From contig NC_015709.1 of NCBI RefSeq assembly GCF_000218875.1, positions 124,001-188,000 on the forward strand: a stretch of DNA of 64,000 nucleotides. Direction: 5' to 3'. Position 1 is the first letter of the stretch. Each line of letters begins with the position of its first letter. The notes beneath the pieces are model-generated. The model was not told where the DNA came from, did not search any database, and saw only the letters and a program-made list of their open reading frames with translations. The translations under genes and the position numbers were made by a program. Origin of the DNA: Zymomonas mobilis subsp. pomaceae ATCC 29192 (GTDB taxonomy: Bacteria > Pseudomonadota > Alphaproteobacteria > Sphingomonadales > Sphingomonadaceae). Positions 7,965 through 16,073 of this stretch are shown piece after piece.

Positions 7965-9627
7965 GTTTTTATCAAATATGATTTCTTTCCTTCGATTTGT
8001 GCCGCTAACAGCTTTGTTAGCGGTGCCTTTTGCAGCGGCAGATGCCCGTAAAGAGGCCGTTTCGCCCTTCAAACTTTATGTAGAAGGGCAGGTCGCTTCT
8101 TTTTCAGATAATCCTGATCTGGCAGCACGCAATTTTTTTTCTGTCTTACAAGAACGCCCCGGTGATAATTTGCTGGCGTTAAGAACTTATCGTCAAGCAC
8201 AAATTGCTAATAATATGTCTATTACCTTGGGCGTTTTGTCACGAATGGAGAAGGATGGCTATCGGACAGGCGATGGACCTTTTTTGATTTTAGCCGATGC
8301 TGTCAAAAGACATAAATGGAAAGAAGCTAACCTGTTAATCGACAGGATGAGTCAATTTCAATATCCATTCTTTTTTACAGCCCCTTTATTGCGCGCGTGG
8401 GTTATACTGGGATCGAAAAAAGGGGATCCATTTAGCGCTCTTGATAAGGCGCAAGGTCCGGTTTCAAACTATGTTCAAGAAGAACGGGGTTTGCTGCTTT
8501 TAGCTACAGGAAAATATGAAGAAGCCCTTTCGATTTTAGCGCCGGTTATGACTGGAAAAAGTGGTCGTTCTAACCGATTACGGATTATAGTTGCGGGAAT
8601 TATAGCGCACAGGGATATAGCCAAATCTCGTGCTTTATTGGAAGGCTCCAGCGCATCCTTAGCCAAGGCTAGAATGTTGTTGGATAAGAATAAAAAAATA
8701 TTTAAATCAAAATTGACCGCAGAAGATGGATTATCAGAATTAATTTTGCGGTTGGCCTCTGTTATGGGGGGGCAAAGCCTTACCGCGCCTATTGGCTTAG
8801 GTCTAGCGCGGGCATCGTCTTGGTTAACCCCCGACAACCCCGAAAGTTGGCTGATAACCGCCGAAATTTTATCGTCTGGTCATCAATTCTCAGCGGCTAG
8901 ATCGGCGCTTGATCATATTTCGTCAGACGATCCTTTTTATAATCTAGCTATGTCTATGCGGATATTACTTTATGTTCGTGAAAATAAAAAAGAAGACGCA
9001 CTTAATCTAGCGCGGACGATTACGCAACTTCCGAATGCAACAGCAGATGACTGGCGTAATCTTGCCGAATTAGAAGGCGACAATGGCCATTATGAAGCGG
9101 CCTTAGTCGCCTTAGACCGGATCATGGGCCCTGATCAGCCGATGGCCAAAGATTGGCAAATATGGCTATTAAAAGGAACCTTACTTGATTCTGCAGGCCA
9201 TTGGCCAGAAGCAAAGGCAGCCTATCAACAAGCCGTTGCTTTGGCTCCAGATCAACCTTTAGCGCTTAACACTTTAGGCTACTCGCAATTAGAAAAACGT
9301 GAGAATATTCCAGAAGCCGCCCGCCTAATTGAACAAGCTTTAAAAGTAACACCCAATGATCCAGCCATCATAGATTCTATGGGATGGAGCCAATATCTTT
9401 TAGGACATACTGATCAGGCTATTTTGTTGTTAGAACAGGCAGCTAAAGCAGATCCAAAAGAACCGACTATTTATGAGCATCTAGGTGATGCGTATTGGAC
9501 CGTTGGGCGTCATTTTGAAGCCCGCTATGCATGGCAGGCCTCATTGGGAACAGCAGATGATAAGGCAACAACGCGTCTAAAACAAAAAATAGCAGTAGGT
9601 TTAACACCGACTTTGGCTGCTCCATAG
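7963..9627 (+). CDS. Secreted tetratricopeptide-repeat protein
   Basis: The N-terminus is a typical signal peptide (MISFLRFVPLTALLAVPFAAADA). The rest is helical, with clear TPR motifs towards the C-terminus, for example 'WPEAKAAYQQAVALAPDQPL', 'ALNTLGYSQLEKRENIPEAA' and 'PTIYEHLGDAYWTVGRHFEA'. TPR proteins act as scaffolds; no enzyme motif is visible. It probably works in the periplasm or at the outer membrane. I took the TTG at 7963 because AGGG lies six bases upstream. The ATG at 7978 is an alternative with a poor ribosome binding site. ispE follows in the same direction after 165 bases. Confidence 0.82.
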   Translation: MFLSNMISFLRFVPLTALLAVPFAAADARKEAVSPFKLYVEGQVASFSDNPDLAARNFFSVLQERPGDNLLALRTYRQAQIANNMSITLGVLSRMEKDGYRTGDGPFLILADAVKRHKWKEANLLIDRMSQFQYPFFFTAPLLRAWVILGSKKGDPFSALDKAQGPVSNYVQEERGLLLLATGKYEEALSILAPVMTGKSGRSNRLRIIVAGIIAHRDIAKSRALLEGSSASLAKARMLLDKNKKIFKSKLTAEDGLSELILRLASVMGGQSLTAPIGLGLARASSWLTPDNPESWLITAEILSSGHQFSAARSALDHISSDDPFYNLAMSMRILLYVRENKKEDALNLARTITQLPNATADDWRNLAELEGDNGHYEAALVALDRIMGPDQPMAKDWQIWLLKGTLLDSAGHWPEAKAAYQQAVALAPDQPLALNTLGYSQLEKRENIPEAARLIEQALKVTPNDPAIIDSMGWSQYLLGHTDQAILLLEQAAKADPKEPTIYEHLGDAYWTVGRHFEARYAWQASLGTADDKATTRLKQKIAVGLTPTLAAP

Positions 9628-9698
9628 TGCGCTATAAATTAACATGTATTGTATCGAGACAGCATTCTATCGGTTCTTGACAGAAAAAAGGCTACAAT

Positions 9699-9734
9699 CC
9701 ATTTCCTGCTTAATGCTAAATCGCAGGAAAATGG
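9699..9734 (+). other. Hairpin between the TPR gene and ispE
   Basis: CCATTTCCTGC at 9699-9709 pairs with GCAGGAAAATGG at 9723-9734, with one bulged A and a 13-base loop. No T-run follows, so it is not a standard intrinsic terminator. It lies about 60 bases before ispE and may be an RNA processing or attenuation element. Confidence 0.4.
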
Positions 9735-9792
9735 CCCCTTCGTTTTATACGTTGGTAGCCCATTATAAAAACATATAGGAAAGTGATAATCG

Positions 9793-10641
9793 GTGCCTCT
9801 GCTGACAGAAATAGCCTATGCCAAAATCAATCTGGCCCTCCACGTCAGAGAAAAAATGCCGAATGGTTATCATGCCCTAGAGACAATTTTTGCTTTTGCG
9901 GCGGATGGGGATCATCTTACAGCAGAACCGATTGACCAGTCGCAGGATAAATTAAGCATCATAGGCCCCTTTGCTGAAGGGTTAGAAGCCGATAAAAATA
10001 ATCTGGTTTTGCGTGCTGTAGTCGCTTTAAGAACGGCTTATCCTGATAAGATACCCTCTGCCTTTAATATAATTCTGGATAAAAGATTGCCAATCGCTGC
10101 GGGTATCGGCGGCGGTTCAGCAGATGCGGCAGCCATTTTGCGGATGCTTGGAAAACATTATAATATTGGACATAACGACCTTTTAGCACTGGCTGCTAAA
10201 TTAGGTGCCGATGTTCCGGCTTGTGTTGATTCTCACCTTATTCGTGGAGAAGGCGTTGGAGAGAAATTGACGCCTATTGCGGATTCATCCTTGAAAAATA
10301 CGCCTCTGTTATTGGTTAATCCACGGGTTTCTTGTTCGACGCCCTTAATTTTTGAAAAATGGGATGGTGTTGATCGTGGCCCTTTGGCTGAAGGGAATGT
10401 ATTAGAGGCAGCGCGATCCGGTCGGAATGATCTAGAACCGCCCGCCGAAAAATTGATACCAATTATCGGAGAAGTAATCCGTAAGTTAAAAGCTCAAAAA
10501 GGGGTTCGTTTTGCCCGTATGTCGGGATCAGGCGCTACCTGCTTTGCTTTGTTTAATACCCAAAAAGACTGTCGTAAAGCTGCTTTGGATCTATCTAGCG
10601 AACATCCTGAATGGTGGTTTATGACGTCAACATTATGTTGA
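9793..10641 (+). CDS. ispE: 4-diphosphocytidyl-2-C-methyl-D-erythritol kinase
   Basis: A GHMP kinase with the expected blocks: '[11 protein letters not shown]' at about 9-19 with the catalytic lysine region, the glycine-rich ATP loop '[16 protein letters not shown]' at about 98-113, and the C-terminal '[13 protein letters not shown]'. It phosphorylates CDP-methylerythritol in the non-mevalonate isoprenoid pathway. dxr, which makes the pathway's first committed intermediate, is also in this window at 42 kb. It starts with GTG; no better ATG lies upstream. Length 282 is normal. Confidence 0.95.
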   Translation: MPLLTEIAYAKINLALHVREKMPNGYHALETIFAFAADGDHLTAEPIDQSQDKLSIIGPFAEGLEADKNNLVLRAVVALRTAYPDKIPSAFNIILDKRLPIAAGIGGGSADAAAILRMLGKHYNIGHNDLLALAAKLGADVPACVDSHLIRGEGVGEKLTPIADSSLKNTPLLLVNPRVSCSTPLIFEKWDGVDRGPLAEGNVLEAARSGRNDLEPPAEKLIPIIGEVIRKLKAQKGVRFARMSGSGATCFALFNTQKDCRKAALDLSSEHPEWWFMTSTLC

Positions 10642-10876
10642 ACAAAAATATGTAAAATTATCTACATATGTTTTTATTAAAAGATAAAAATAATTATAAA
10701 TATAACAAACAAAAAATATAATTATTTTGAAAAACGTCAAATTTTATTAAATTATTTACTCATAATATATGTAAATATTATTTGATCGTTAAAATATATT
10801 TTAACTATCTATATTAATAGATTATCTTTTTGCAAAATATTATTTTATATTAAAAATTTTAAAAAGGAAGTAATCT
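10642..10876. other. Extremely AT-rich promoter region
   Basis: The 235 bases before the N-formylglutamate amidohydrolase gene are almost entirely A and T, far above the surrounding genes. No gene is visible. The end carries a good ribosome binding site (AAAGGAAGT at about 10862) before the ATG at 10877. It probably contains the promoter, but no single -35/-10 pair stands out. Confidence 0.6.
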
Positions 10877-11608
10877 ATGGCCTATCAGCCTTGGCAGGAT
10901 ATTGAAGGGGCTGATCCTTCCATTTTAATTATCGCAGATCACGCCTCCGCCTTTATTCCAGATGATATTAATTTGGGAATAGAGGCTGCTTTATATGACG
11001 AGCATGTCGCACTCGATAAAGGCATACAATCTTTAGGCATAAAATTATGTCAGACTTTAGATTGTCGTGGTATCTTTGCAATGCAGTCCCGTTTAATTGT
11101 TGACCTTAATCGAGAAGAAAACGACATTTTGGGTATGATACCCGCTGTTTCCGATGGATATGTTATTCCTGGAAATACAGGCCTTAAAGCCGAGGAAAGA
11201 CAGCAGCGCTTAGAACGCTTTTATTATCCCTATCATCAGCATATTGCTGAAAAAATTAAAATTCAGCGCCCCAAACTTATTATTTCTCTTCATAGTTTCA
11301 CGCCCTGTCTAAGAAGCAACATGGATTGTTATCGTCCTTGGCATGTGGGTTTGCTCTATAATAATGATGACCGCGCGACCCAGATTGCGATCCCGCTTTT
11401 TAAGAAGACATCCTTAAAAATAGGCGAGAATGAGCCTTATTCGGGACGTATCTTAAATGCTACTATGAATCGGCATGCTGAAGCGAATAATATTCCCTAT
11501 TTGGTCTTGGAAATCAGACAAGATACTATAAAGAATGAGCAAGAAATAGAAAATTGGCGTGTATTATTAGAAGATATTATAAAAGAAACTATAAAAAAAC
11601 TCGCTTGA
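10877..11608 (+). CDS. N-formylglutamate amidohydrolase family protein
   Basis: The translation shows the family's opening block 'ILIIADHASAFIPDDINLG' at about 17-35 (metal-binding His), 'IVDLNREEND' at about 75, 'LIISLHSFTPC' at about 136 and 'PYLVLEIRQDTI' near the end. N-formylglutamate amidohydrolases release formate and glutamate at the end of histidine degradation, but no other hut genes are nearby. The substrate may therefore differ. At 243 residues it is slightly short but complete. It is alone behind an AT-rich spacer. Confidence 0.85.
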   Translation: MAYQPWQDIEGADPSILIIADHASAFIPDDINLGIEAALYDEHVALDKGIQSLGIKLCQTLDCRGIFAMQSRLIVDLNREENDILGMIPAVSDGYVIPGNTGLKAEERQQRLERFYYPYHQHIAEKIKIQRPKLIISLHSFTPCLRSNMDCYRPWHVGLLYNNDDRATQIAIPLFKKTSLKIGENEPYSGRILNATMNRHAEANNIPYLVLEIRQDTIKNEQEIENWRVLLEDIIKETIKKLA

Positions 11609-11985
11609 TTGGTCGAGAGAGGTTTTATTTTTTCAGATAGTTCAAAAATTTAAAGGCTGAATATTCCCTAAATTTGGTTTATTCAGCAAGGCTGAAATGT
11701 TACTCTTGTCTCCATTGTTGGACGATGGGTGTAAATAAATAAAAATGGAACACTCCTTATCGCAATTGACCGTATAAGTAAGGATAGGGGCTTGTAAAAT
11801 ATAATATTTGATGCACAAGCTGAATTATGTTGAAATAATGTCGAACCAAAAGTGATATATTATAATATTTTAATCTTACGATGATTATCGAGCCTGCTAA
11901 GTCAATTTTCTAGAGGCAGGGCTTAGATAAGAAATTAAGCATCTTCCTGGTATCTTTTTTGGATTAAGCAATTCGGCCAGTTCCC
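11609..11985. other. Intergenic spacer without recognisable gene
   Basis: About 377 bases between the amidohydrolase stop and the ilvD-like remnant. It is AT-rich, has stops in all frames and no RNA gene I can recognise. Together with the remnant that follows, it may be decayed coding sequence. Confidence 0.5.
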
Positions 11986-12114
11986 ATGGAAACCACAGAA
12001 TACGGATTGATCACGCTTGTTGAAGAGGGTGACATAATTCATATTGATGCTAATAAAGACACTATTGATCTTGATGTACCGGAAAATGTGTTAGCAGAAC
12101 GCCGTAAAAACTGA
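11986..12114 (+). pseudogene. Remnant of the C-terminus of a dihydroxy-acid dehydratase (IlvD/Edd family)
   Basis: A 42-codon frame encodes 'GLITLVEEGDIIHIDANK' followed by DTIDLDVPENVLAERRKN. This matches in order the last strand region of IlvD-family dehydratases (GPIALVxxGDxIxIDxxxRxIxLxVxxxELAxRR). The rest of that protein of more than 550 residues is absent upstream: an in-frame stop lies six codons before the ATG at 11986, and I see no similar sequence in other frames. It is best read as a gene fragment left by deletion or duplication. A functional 42-residue peptide cannot be excluded, but nothing suggests one. Confidence 0.65.
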
Positions 12115-12142
12115 ATACCGCATAAAATGCGTTGTATTCAGT
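12110..12142. other. Near-perfect palindromic hairpin over the stop of the ilvD remnant
   Basis: ACTGAATAC (12110-12118) and CGCAT (12119-12123) pair with ATGCG (12127-12131) and GTATTCAGT (12134-12142). This gives 14 pairs with a three-base loop and a two-base bulge. No T-run follows. It may have been the terminator of the lost gene or a chromosomal palindrome. Confidence 0.5.
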
Positions 12143-12203
12143 ATTTATCGAGCTTTGTTATCAATAGGTTAGCTCGCTTGTTTGGGGGCTATAACGCATT
12201 CCG

Positions 12204-13682
12204 GTGCCAAAGGTGAGCACCATGTCTATACCGATCTCTGAGTTAAAAAAATTGCCCGGTCATGACCAAGAGGTCATGGCATTATCGCCTAATCCTCGCC
12301 CGATTTTATCTTTAAAAGAAATGCGGGCAGCCGAAATGGCAGCAATGAAGCGGGGTGCTTCTGTCGATGATTTAATGGAAAAGGCAGGCAAGGTCGCGGC
12401 TGAAATAGCGAAATGCTTTTCAGGTAGTATGCCTACTTTAATTTTATGTGGCCCTGGCAATAATGGCGGTGATGGTTATGTTGTAGCCCGCTATTTATCT
12501 GAATGGGGTATTCCGATTTCGGTGGCAGCCCTTAGTGAGCCGAAGACAGAAGCCGCTAAAAAAGCGCGATCTCTTTATAAGGGTAAAGTTGTCCCTTTGG
12601 ATGAGGCAGAGCCTGCACCTTTATTAATCGACGCTTTATTTGGTGTTGGCATGTCTCGTCCCCTGGATGAAACGCTTATATCCCGACTGAAAATATTGGC
12701 CAAAGCGGCCAGTTTACGGATAGCGATCGATGTTCCAAGTGGTATTAATACCGATAATGGTGAATTATTATCCGATATTCCGTCTTTTGATCTGACGATT
12801 GCTATTGGTGCCTTAAAACCTGCCCACCGCTTGGAACCCGCCGCAACCCTTTGCGGTCGTGTCGCCGTGGGCGATATAGGTTTAATATTACCTAAACCTA
12901 GCCTTATGGAAATTGCTAAACCTTGCTTGGCGGCGCCAACAGCGTCTGATTATAAATATAGTCGTGGCTATGTTGCAGTCACGGCAGGGGCTATGGCGGG
13001 TGCCTCTCTGTTATCGGCTACCGCAGCACAACGGGCAGGGGCAGGGTATGTTGCCTTGTTTGGAGGCGAAACAAATGCCGGAACTATGGCGCTTGTTCAC
13101 CGTTCATGGAGCCGAGAGGCTTTAGCGGATGAACGCATTAATGCATTGGTTATCGGCCCGGGTCTCGGGCGGGACGAATTGGGATGGCAACGTCTCTCCA
13201 TGGCGCTTGATACGTCTCACCCTCTGATTCTTGATGCGGATGCGTTATTTCTTTTGAAACGCGAAGGATTGGATTGTCTTCGCAATATTCATCAACCAAC
13301 TATTATGACCCCGCATGAAGGCGAATTTCAGCGCTTATTTAGTGGTATTGATGGCGATAAGTTGACCCGCGTAAAGAAAGCCGCGGCTTTATCTGGGTTG
13401 GTGGTCGTTTTAAAAGGCGCTGATACAGTTATTGCAACGCCTGATGGTCGTGCGGCTATTTCACAACCTGCCGTGTCATGGCTTGCCAATGCGGGTACGG
13501 GTGATGTGCTGTCCGGTATTTGTGGCGCAATGTTAGCGCGTGGTCTGGAACCTTTTGAGGCTGCTTGTGCTGCCGTCTGGTTACATAGTGAAGCGGCACG
13601 TCTTGCGGGTCCTGCCATGATTGCCGATGATTTGATTGAACATGTGCGTTCTGCTCTTATTGAAGTGACTGTTACAGTATGA
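12204..13682 (+). CDS. nnr: Bifunctional NAD(P)H-hydrate epimerase / ADP-dependent NAD(P)H-hydrate dehydratase
   Basis: Two fused domains repair hydrated NADH and NADPH. The N-terminal YjeF_N epimerase (about residues 30-235) has 'LCGPGNNGGDGYVVARYL' and 'IDVPSGINTDNGE'. The C-terminal carbohydrate-kinase-like dehydratase (about 245-490) has 'VIGPGLGRDELGW', 'LDADALFLL', 'MTPHEGEFQRLF' and the signature 'ANAGTGDVLSGICGAMLARG'. The 492 residues are normal for the fusion. It may start at this GTG or at the ATG six codons later, which follows GGTGAG. It overlaps the next gene by four bases (ATGA). Confidence 0.94.
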   Translation: MPKVSTMSIPISELKKLPGHDQEVMALSPNPRPILSLKEMRAAEMAAMKRGASVDDLMEKAGKVAAEIAKCFSGSMPTLILCGPGNNGGDGYVVARYLSEWGIPISVAALSEPKTEAAKKARSLYKGKVVPLDEAEPAPLLIDALFGVGMSRPLDETLISRLKILAKAASLRIAIDVPSGINTDNGELLSDIPSFDLTIAIGALKPAHRLEPAATLCGRVAVGDIGLILPKPSLMEIAKPCLAAPTASDYKYSRGYVAVTAGAMAGASLLSATAAQRAGAGYVALFGGETNAGTMALVHRSWSREALADERINALVIGPGLGRDELGWQRLSMALDTSHPLILDADALFLLKREGLDCLRNIHQPTIMTPHEGEFQRLFSGIDGDKLTRVKKAAALSGLVVVLKGADTVIATPDGRAAISQPAVSWLANAGTGDVLSGICGAMLARGLEPFEAACAAVWLHSEAARLAGPAMIADDLIEHVRSALIEVTVTV

Positions 13683-14872
13683 ATGAAGTTATCCGGCTAG
13701 CCTCTAAAGGGGATGGTGTAACCGCTGACGGACAATTTATCCCTTATTCTGTCCCGGGTGATTATGTGGATGAAGAGGGTGTTTTAATAAAAGGCCCTCA
13801 CCACGTAGCCCCGGTTTGCAGTCATTTTCCTGTCTGTGGAGGATGTCGTCTTCAATATGTCGATGACACAGTTTATAAGGTTTTTTTGAAAGACCGGATT
13901 GCAGAAGCTTTTCACCAGCAAGGGCTTTCTACCCCTTTACTAAGAGAAACCTATCTCTCCCCCGCCTATAGCCGCCGTCGGGTTTCTCTCCGTGCTTTCA
14001 AGGCCGGTAAAAAATTAACGCTGGGCTATAATAAAATGGCCAGTCATCAACTTATCGATATTAAGGAATGTCCTTTATTAGAGGATAAACTCTTTCAGGC
14101 CATTGCTGATTTGCGGCCTTTCCTGCAAAAATGGTTAAAACCGCGTAGTCTTGCTCAGATTGAAATGACGGTAGCAGATCAAGGCATTGATTGTCTCATT
14201 GCAATGCCTTTTCCTGAATCCTTAGAAGCCACAGAAGCGGTAACTATTTTTGCTCAGGAAAAAGCTTTCGCCCGTTTGTCTATTGATCAAGGCTATGGGC
14301 CGGAAACCCGTTGGGAACCTGAGCCTGTAACCGTCACTTTAAGTGGCGTGCGTGTTGATTTACCTAGTCATATGTTTTTACAGGCTACTAAGGATGGTGA
14401 ACAGGCTCTCGTCACAGCGGTAAAGGAAGCCGTAGGGTCATCGGAAATTATTGCTGATCTTTTCTCGGGTCTAGGCACATTTGCTTTAGCGATGCCAGAA
14501 AAAGCGCGCGTCTATGCGGCCGAAGGATTAAGAGATGCCACTTTGGCTTTGAAAAAAGCAGCAGGACGAGCAGGAAAAAGCGTTTTTGTTGAACATCGTG
14601 ATCTTTTTAGACGACCCTTACAAGAACAAGAGTTAAGCCGTTTCGATTGTATTATACTTGATCCGCCGCGTGCGGGTGCCAAAGAACAAATACCGGCCTT
14701 AGCGAAATTACCTAAAGGACGGCTGGTCTATGTATCCTGTAATCCAGCAACTTTTGCACGGGATGCACAAGGATTATTAGCTGCAGGTTGGCAATTGTCA
14801 TGGGTTATTCCTGTCGGACAGTTTCATTGGTCTCTTCATGTCGAAATGGTGGGCTACTTTAGTAAAGGATAA
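13679..14872 (+). CDS. TrmA/RlmD-type 23S rRNA or tRNA uracil-5-methyltransferase
   Basis: The protein has an iron-sulphur cysteine cluster 'CSHFPVCGGC' at about 43-52 with a fourth Cys in 'IKECPLLED'. It also has a SAM loop 'IADLFSGLGTFALAMP', 'DPPRAGAKEQI' and the catalytic 'LVYVSCNPATFARD' near the C-terminus. These are the class I RNA m5U methyltransferase features. Which uridine is modified cannot be told from sequence. No separate TRAM domain is evident at the N-terminus, which is compact. Overlap with nnr implies cotranscription. Confidence 0.88.
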   Translation: MNEVIRLASKGDGVTADGQFIPYSVPGDYVDEEGVLIKGPHHVAPVCSHFPVCGGCRLQYVDDTVYKVFLKDRIAEAFHQQGLSTPLLRETYLSPAYSRRRVSLRAFKAGKKLTLGYNKMASHQLIDIKECPLLEDKLFQAIADLRPFLQKWLKPRSLAQIEMTVADQGIDCLIAMPFPESLEATEAVTIFAQEKAFARLSIDQGYGPETRWEPEPVTVTLSGVRVDLPSHMFLQATKDGEQALVTAVKEAVGSSEIIADLFSGLGTFALAMPEKARVYAAEGLRDATLALKKAAGRAGKSVFVEHRDLFRRPLQEQELSRFDCIILDPPRAGAKEQIPALAKLPKGRLVYVSCNPATFARDAQGLLAAGWQLSWVIPVGQFHWSLHVEMVGYFSKG

Positions 14873-14940
14873 TTTCTTTACTTTTAATATCTGCAAATTT
14901 TTCTTTCATTCCGTTAAGTTAAGAAGATAGGGTTATAAAC

Positions 14941-15315
14941 ATGCAACCTACCCGTGATAGCGGTTATACGCTTGACCCTTGTTGGGACGAAAAAGGGTTA
15001 ATCACAGCGATTTTAACAGATGCGACAAGCGGACTATTGTTAATGGTTGCTCATATGAATAAAGAAGCTTTTGAGCGTAGTATTGCGACACAAGAAGCGC
15101 ATTTCTGGTCCCGTTCCCGTCAAAAATTATGGCGTAAGGGCGAAGAATCCGGTCATGTCATGAAAATACAGGAGATCCGGATTGATTGCGATCAGGATGC
15201 TTTATGGTTAAAAGTCATTCCGATGGGGCCAGCTTGTCATACTGGTGCCAAAAGTTGCTTTTACCGGCGTATAGAACATGAACATTTAGTGCCTGTTCCA
15301 GAGGATAAAATATAA
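14941..15315 (+). CDS. hisI: Phosphoribosyl-AMP cyclohydrolase
   Basis: This 124-residue protein has all HisI blocks: 'LLMVAHMNKEAFERSIATQE' , 'HFWSRSRQKLWRKGEESGH', the metal-binding 'DCDQDALWLKV' and 'ACHTGAKSCFYRRI' with its paired cysteines. It hydrolyses the adenine ring of phosphoribosyl-AMP in histidine synthesis. There is no fused HisE domain and no other his gene nearby. It lies 29 bases before a response regulator gene in the same direction. Confidence 0.96.
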   Translation: MQPTRDSGYTLDPCWDEKGLITAILTDATSGLLLMVAHMNKEAFERSIATQEAHFWSRSRQKLWRKGEESGHVMKIQEIRIDCDQDALWLKVIPMGPACHTGAKSCFYRRIEHEHLVPVPEDKI

Positions 15316-15344
15316 AATCTGACAGGACAATTAGGGGAAAAGGC

Positions 15345-16073
15345 ATGGCTAGTCAGACGATTATGATCGTCGAAGATGATGCGTCTTTACGGGCTTTGAT
15401 TGCTCGTGTGCTCAAGGAGAACGGCTATGCACCCTGTCCTGTTGGGTGCGGTGAAGAAATGTGGGAAGAATTAAAAGATCGGGATGTCGATCTTATTCTT
15501 ATGGATGTTATGTTGCCAGGAAAAAACGGATTGGATCTGACGCGTGAGCTGAGATCTAACAGCCATTATATGGCAATACCCGTTGTTTTTCTGAGTGCGC
15601 GGGATGACGAAACCGATCGAGTCGTCGGCCTTGAGTTAGGTGGTGATGACTATATTCCCAAACCATTTGGGAAAAAGGAATTGGTCGCAAGGGTGCGTGC
15701 CGTATTACGGCGCAGCCAAATTGGTAAGGATGTTGAAGAACCAATCTCTAAAAGTCATCTTATTCGCTTTGAGGGTTGGGTGCTTGATCCAGATCGTCGA
15801 GAGCTTCACTCTCCGACAGGGGCAGGGGTTGAACTCTCTGGGGCGGAATTCGATTTACTTTTATCTTTTTCCCAACATGCGCAAAGAGTTATCGGGCGAG
15901 AACGACTGTTAGAATTATCTCGTAGCCGTTTGAGTGAAGCTTCTGATCGTAGCATTGATGTCTTGGTCAGCCGGTTACGACGTAAGCTTTCAGGTCAACC
16001 CGGTTCGAGCGATATGATTCGAACTATTAGGGGTGTTGGCTATATGTTTACTGTACCGGTTGTACAAGATTGA
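15345..16073 (+). CDS. OmpR-family two-component response regulator
   Basis: A receiver domain occupies residues 1-120: acidic pair 'VEDD' at about 9-12, phospho-acceptor Asp at about 54 in 'LILMDVMLPGKNG', Thr/Ser in 'VFLSARD' and Lys in 'DYIPKPFGKKEL'. It is followed by a winged-helix DNA-binding domain with 'RSIDVLVSRLRRKL' and 'IRTIRGVGYMF'. The cognate kinase gene overlaps its stop by four bases. Target genes are unknown; the kinase and the tamAB genes downstream suggest an envelope-related role (inference). Confidence 0.93.
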   Translation: MASQTIMIVEDDASLRALIARVLKENGYAPCPVGCGEEMWEELKDRDVDLILMDVMLPGKNGLDLTRELRSNSHYMAIPVVFLSARDDETDRVVGLELGGDDYIPKPFGKKELVARVRAVLRRSQIGKDVEEPISKSHLIRFEGWVLDPDRRELHSPTGAGVELSGAEFDLLLSFSQHAQRVIGRERLLELSRSRLSEASDRSIDVLVSRLRRKLSGQPGSSDMIRTIRGVGYMFTVPVVQD

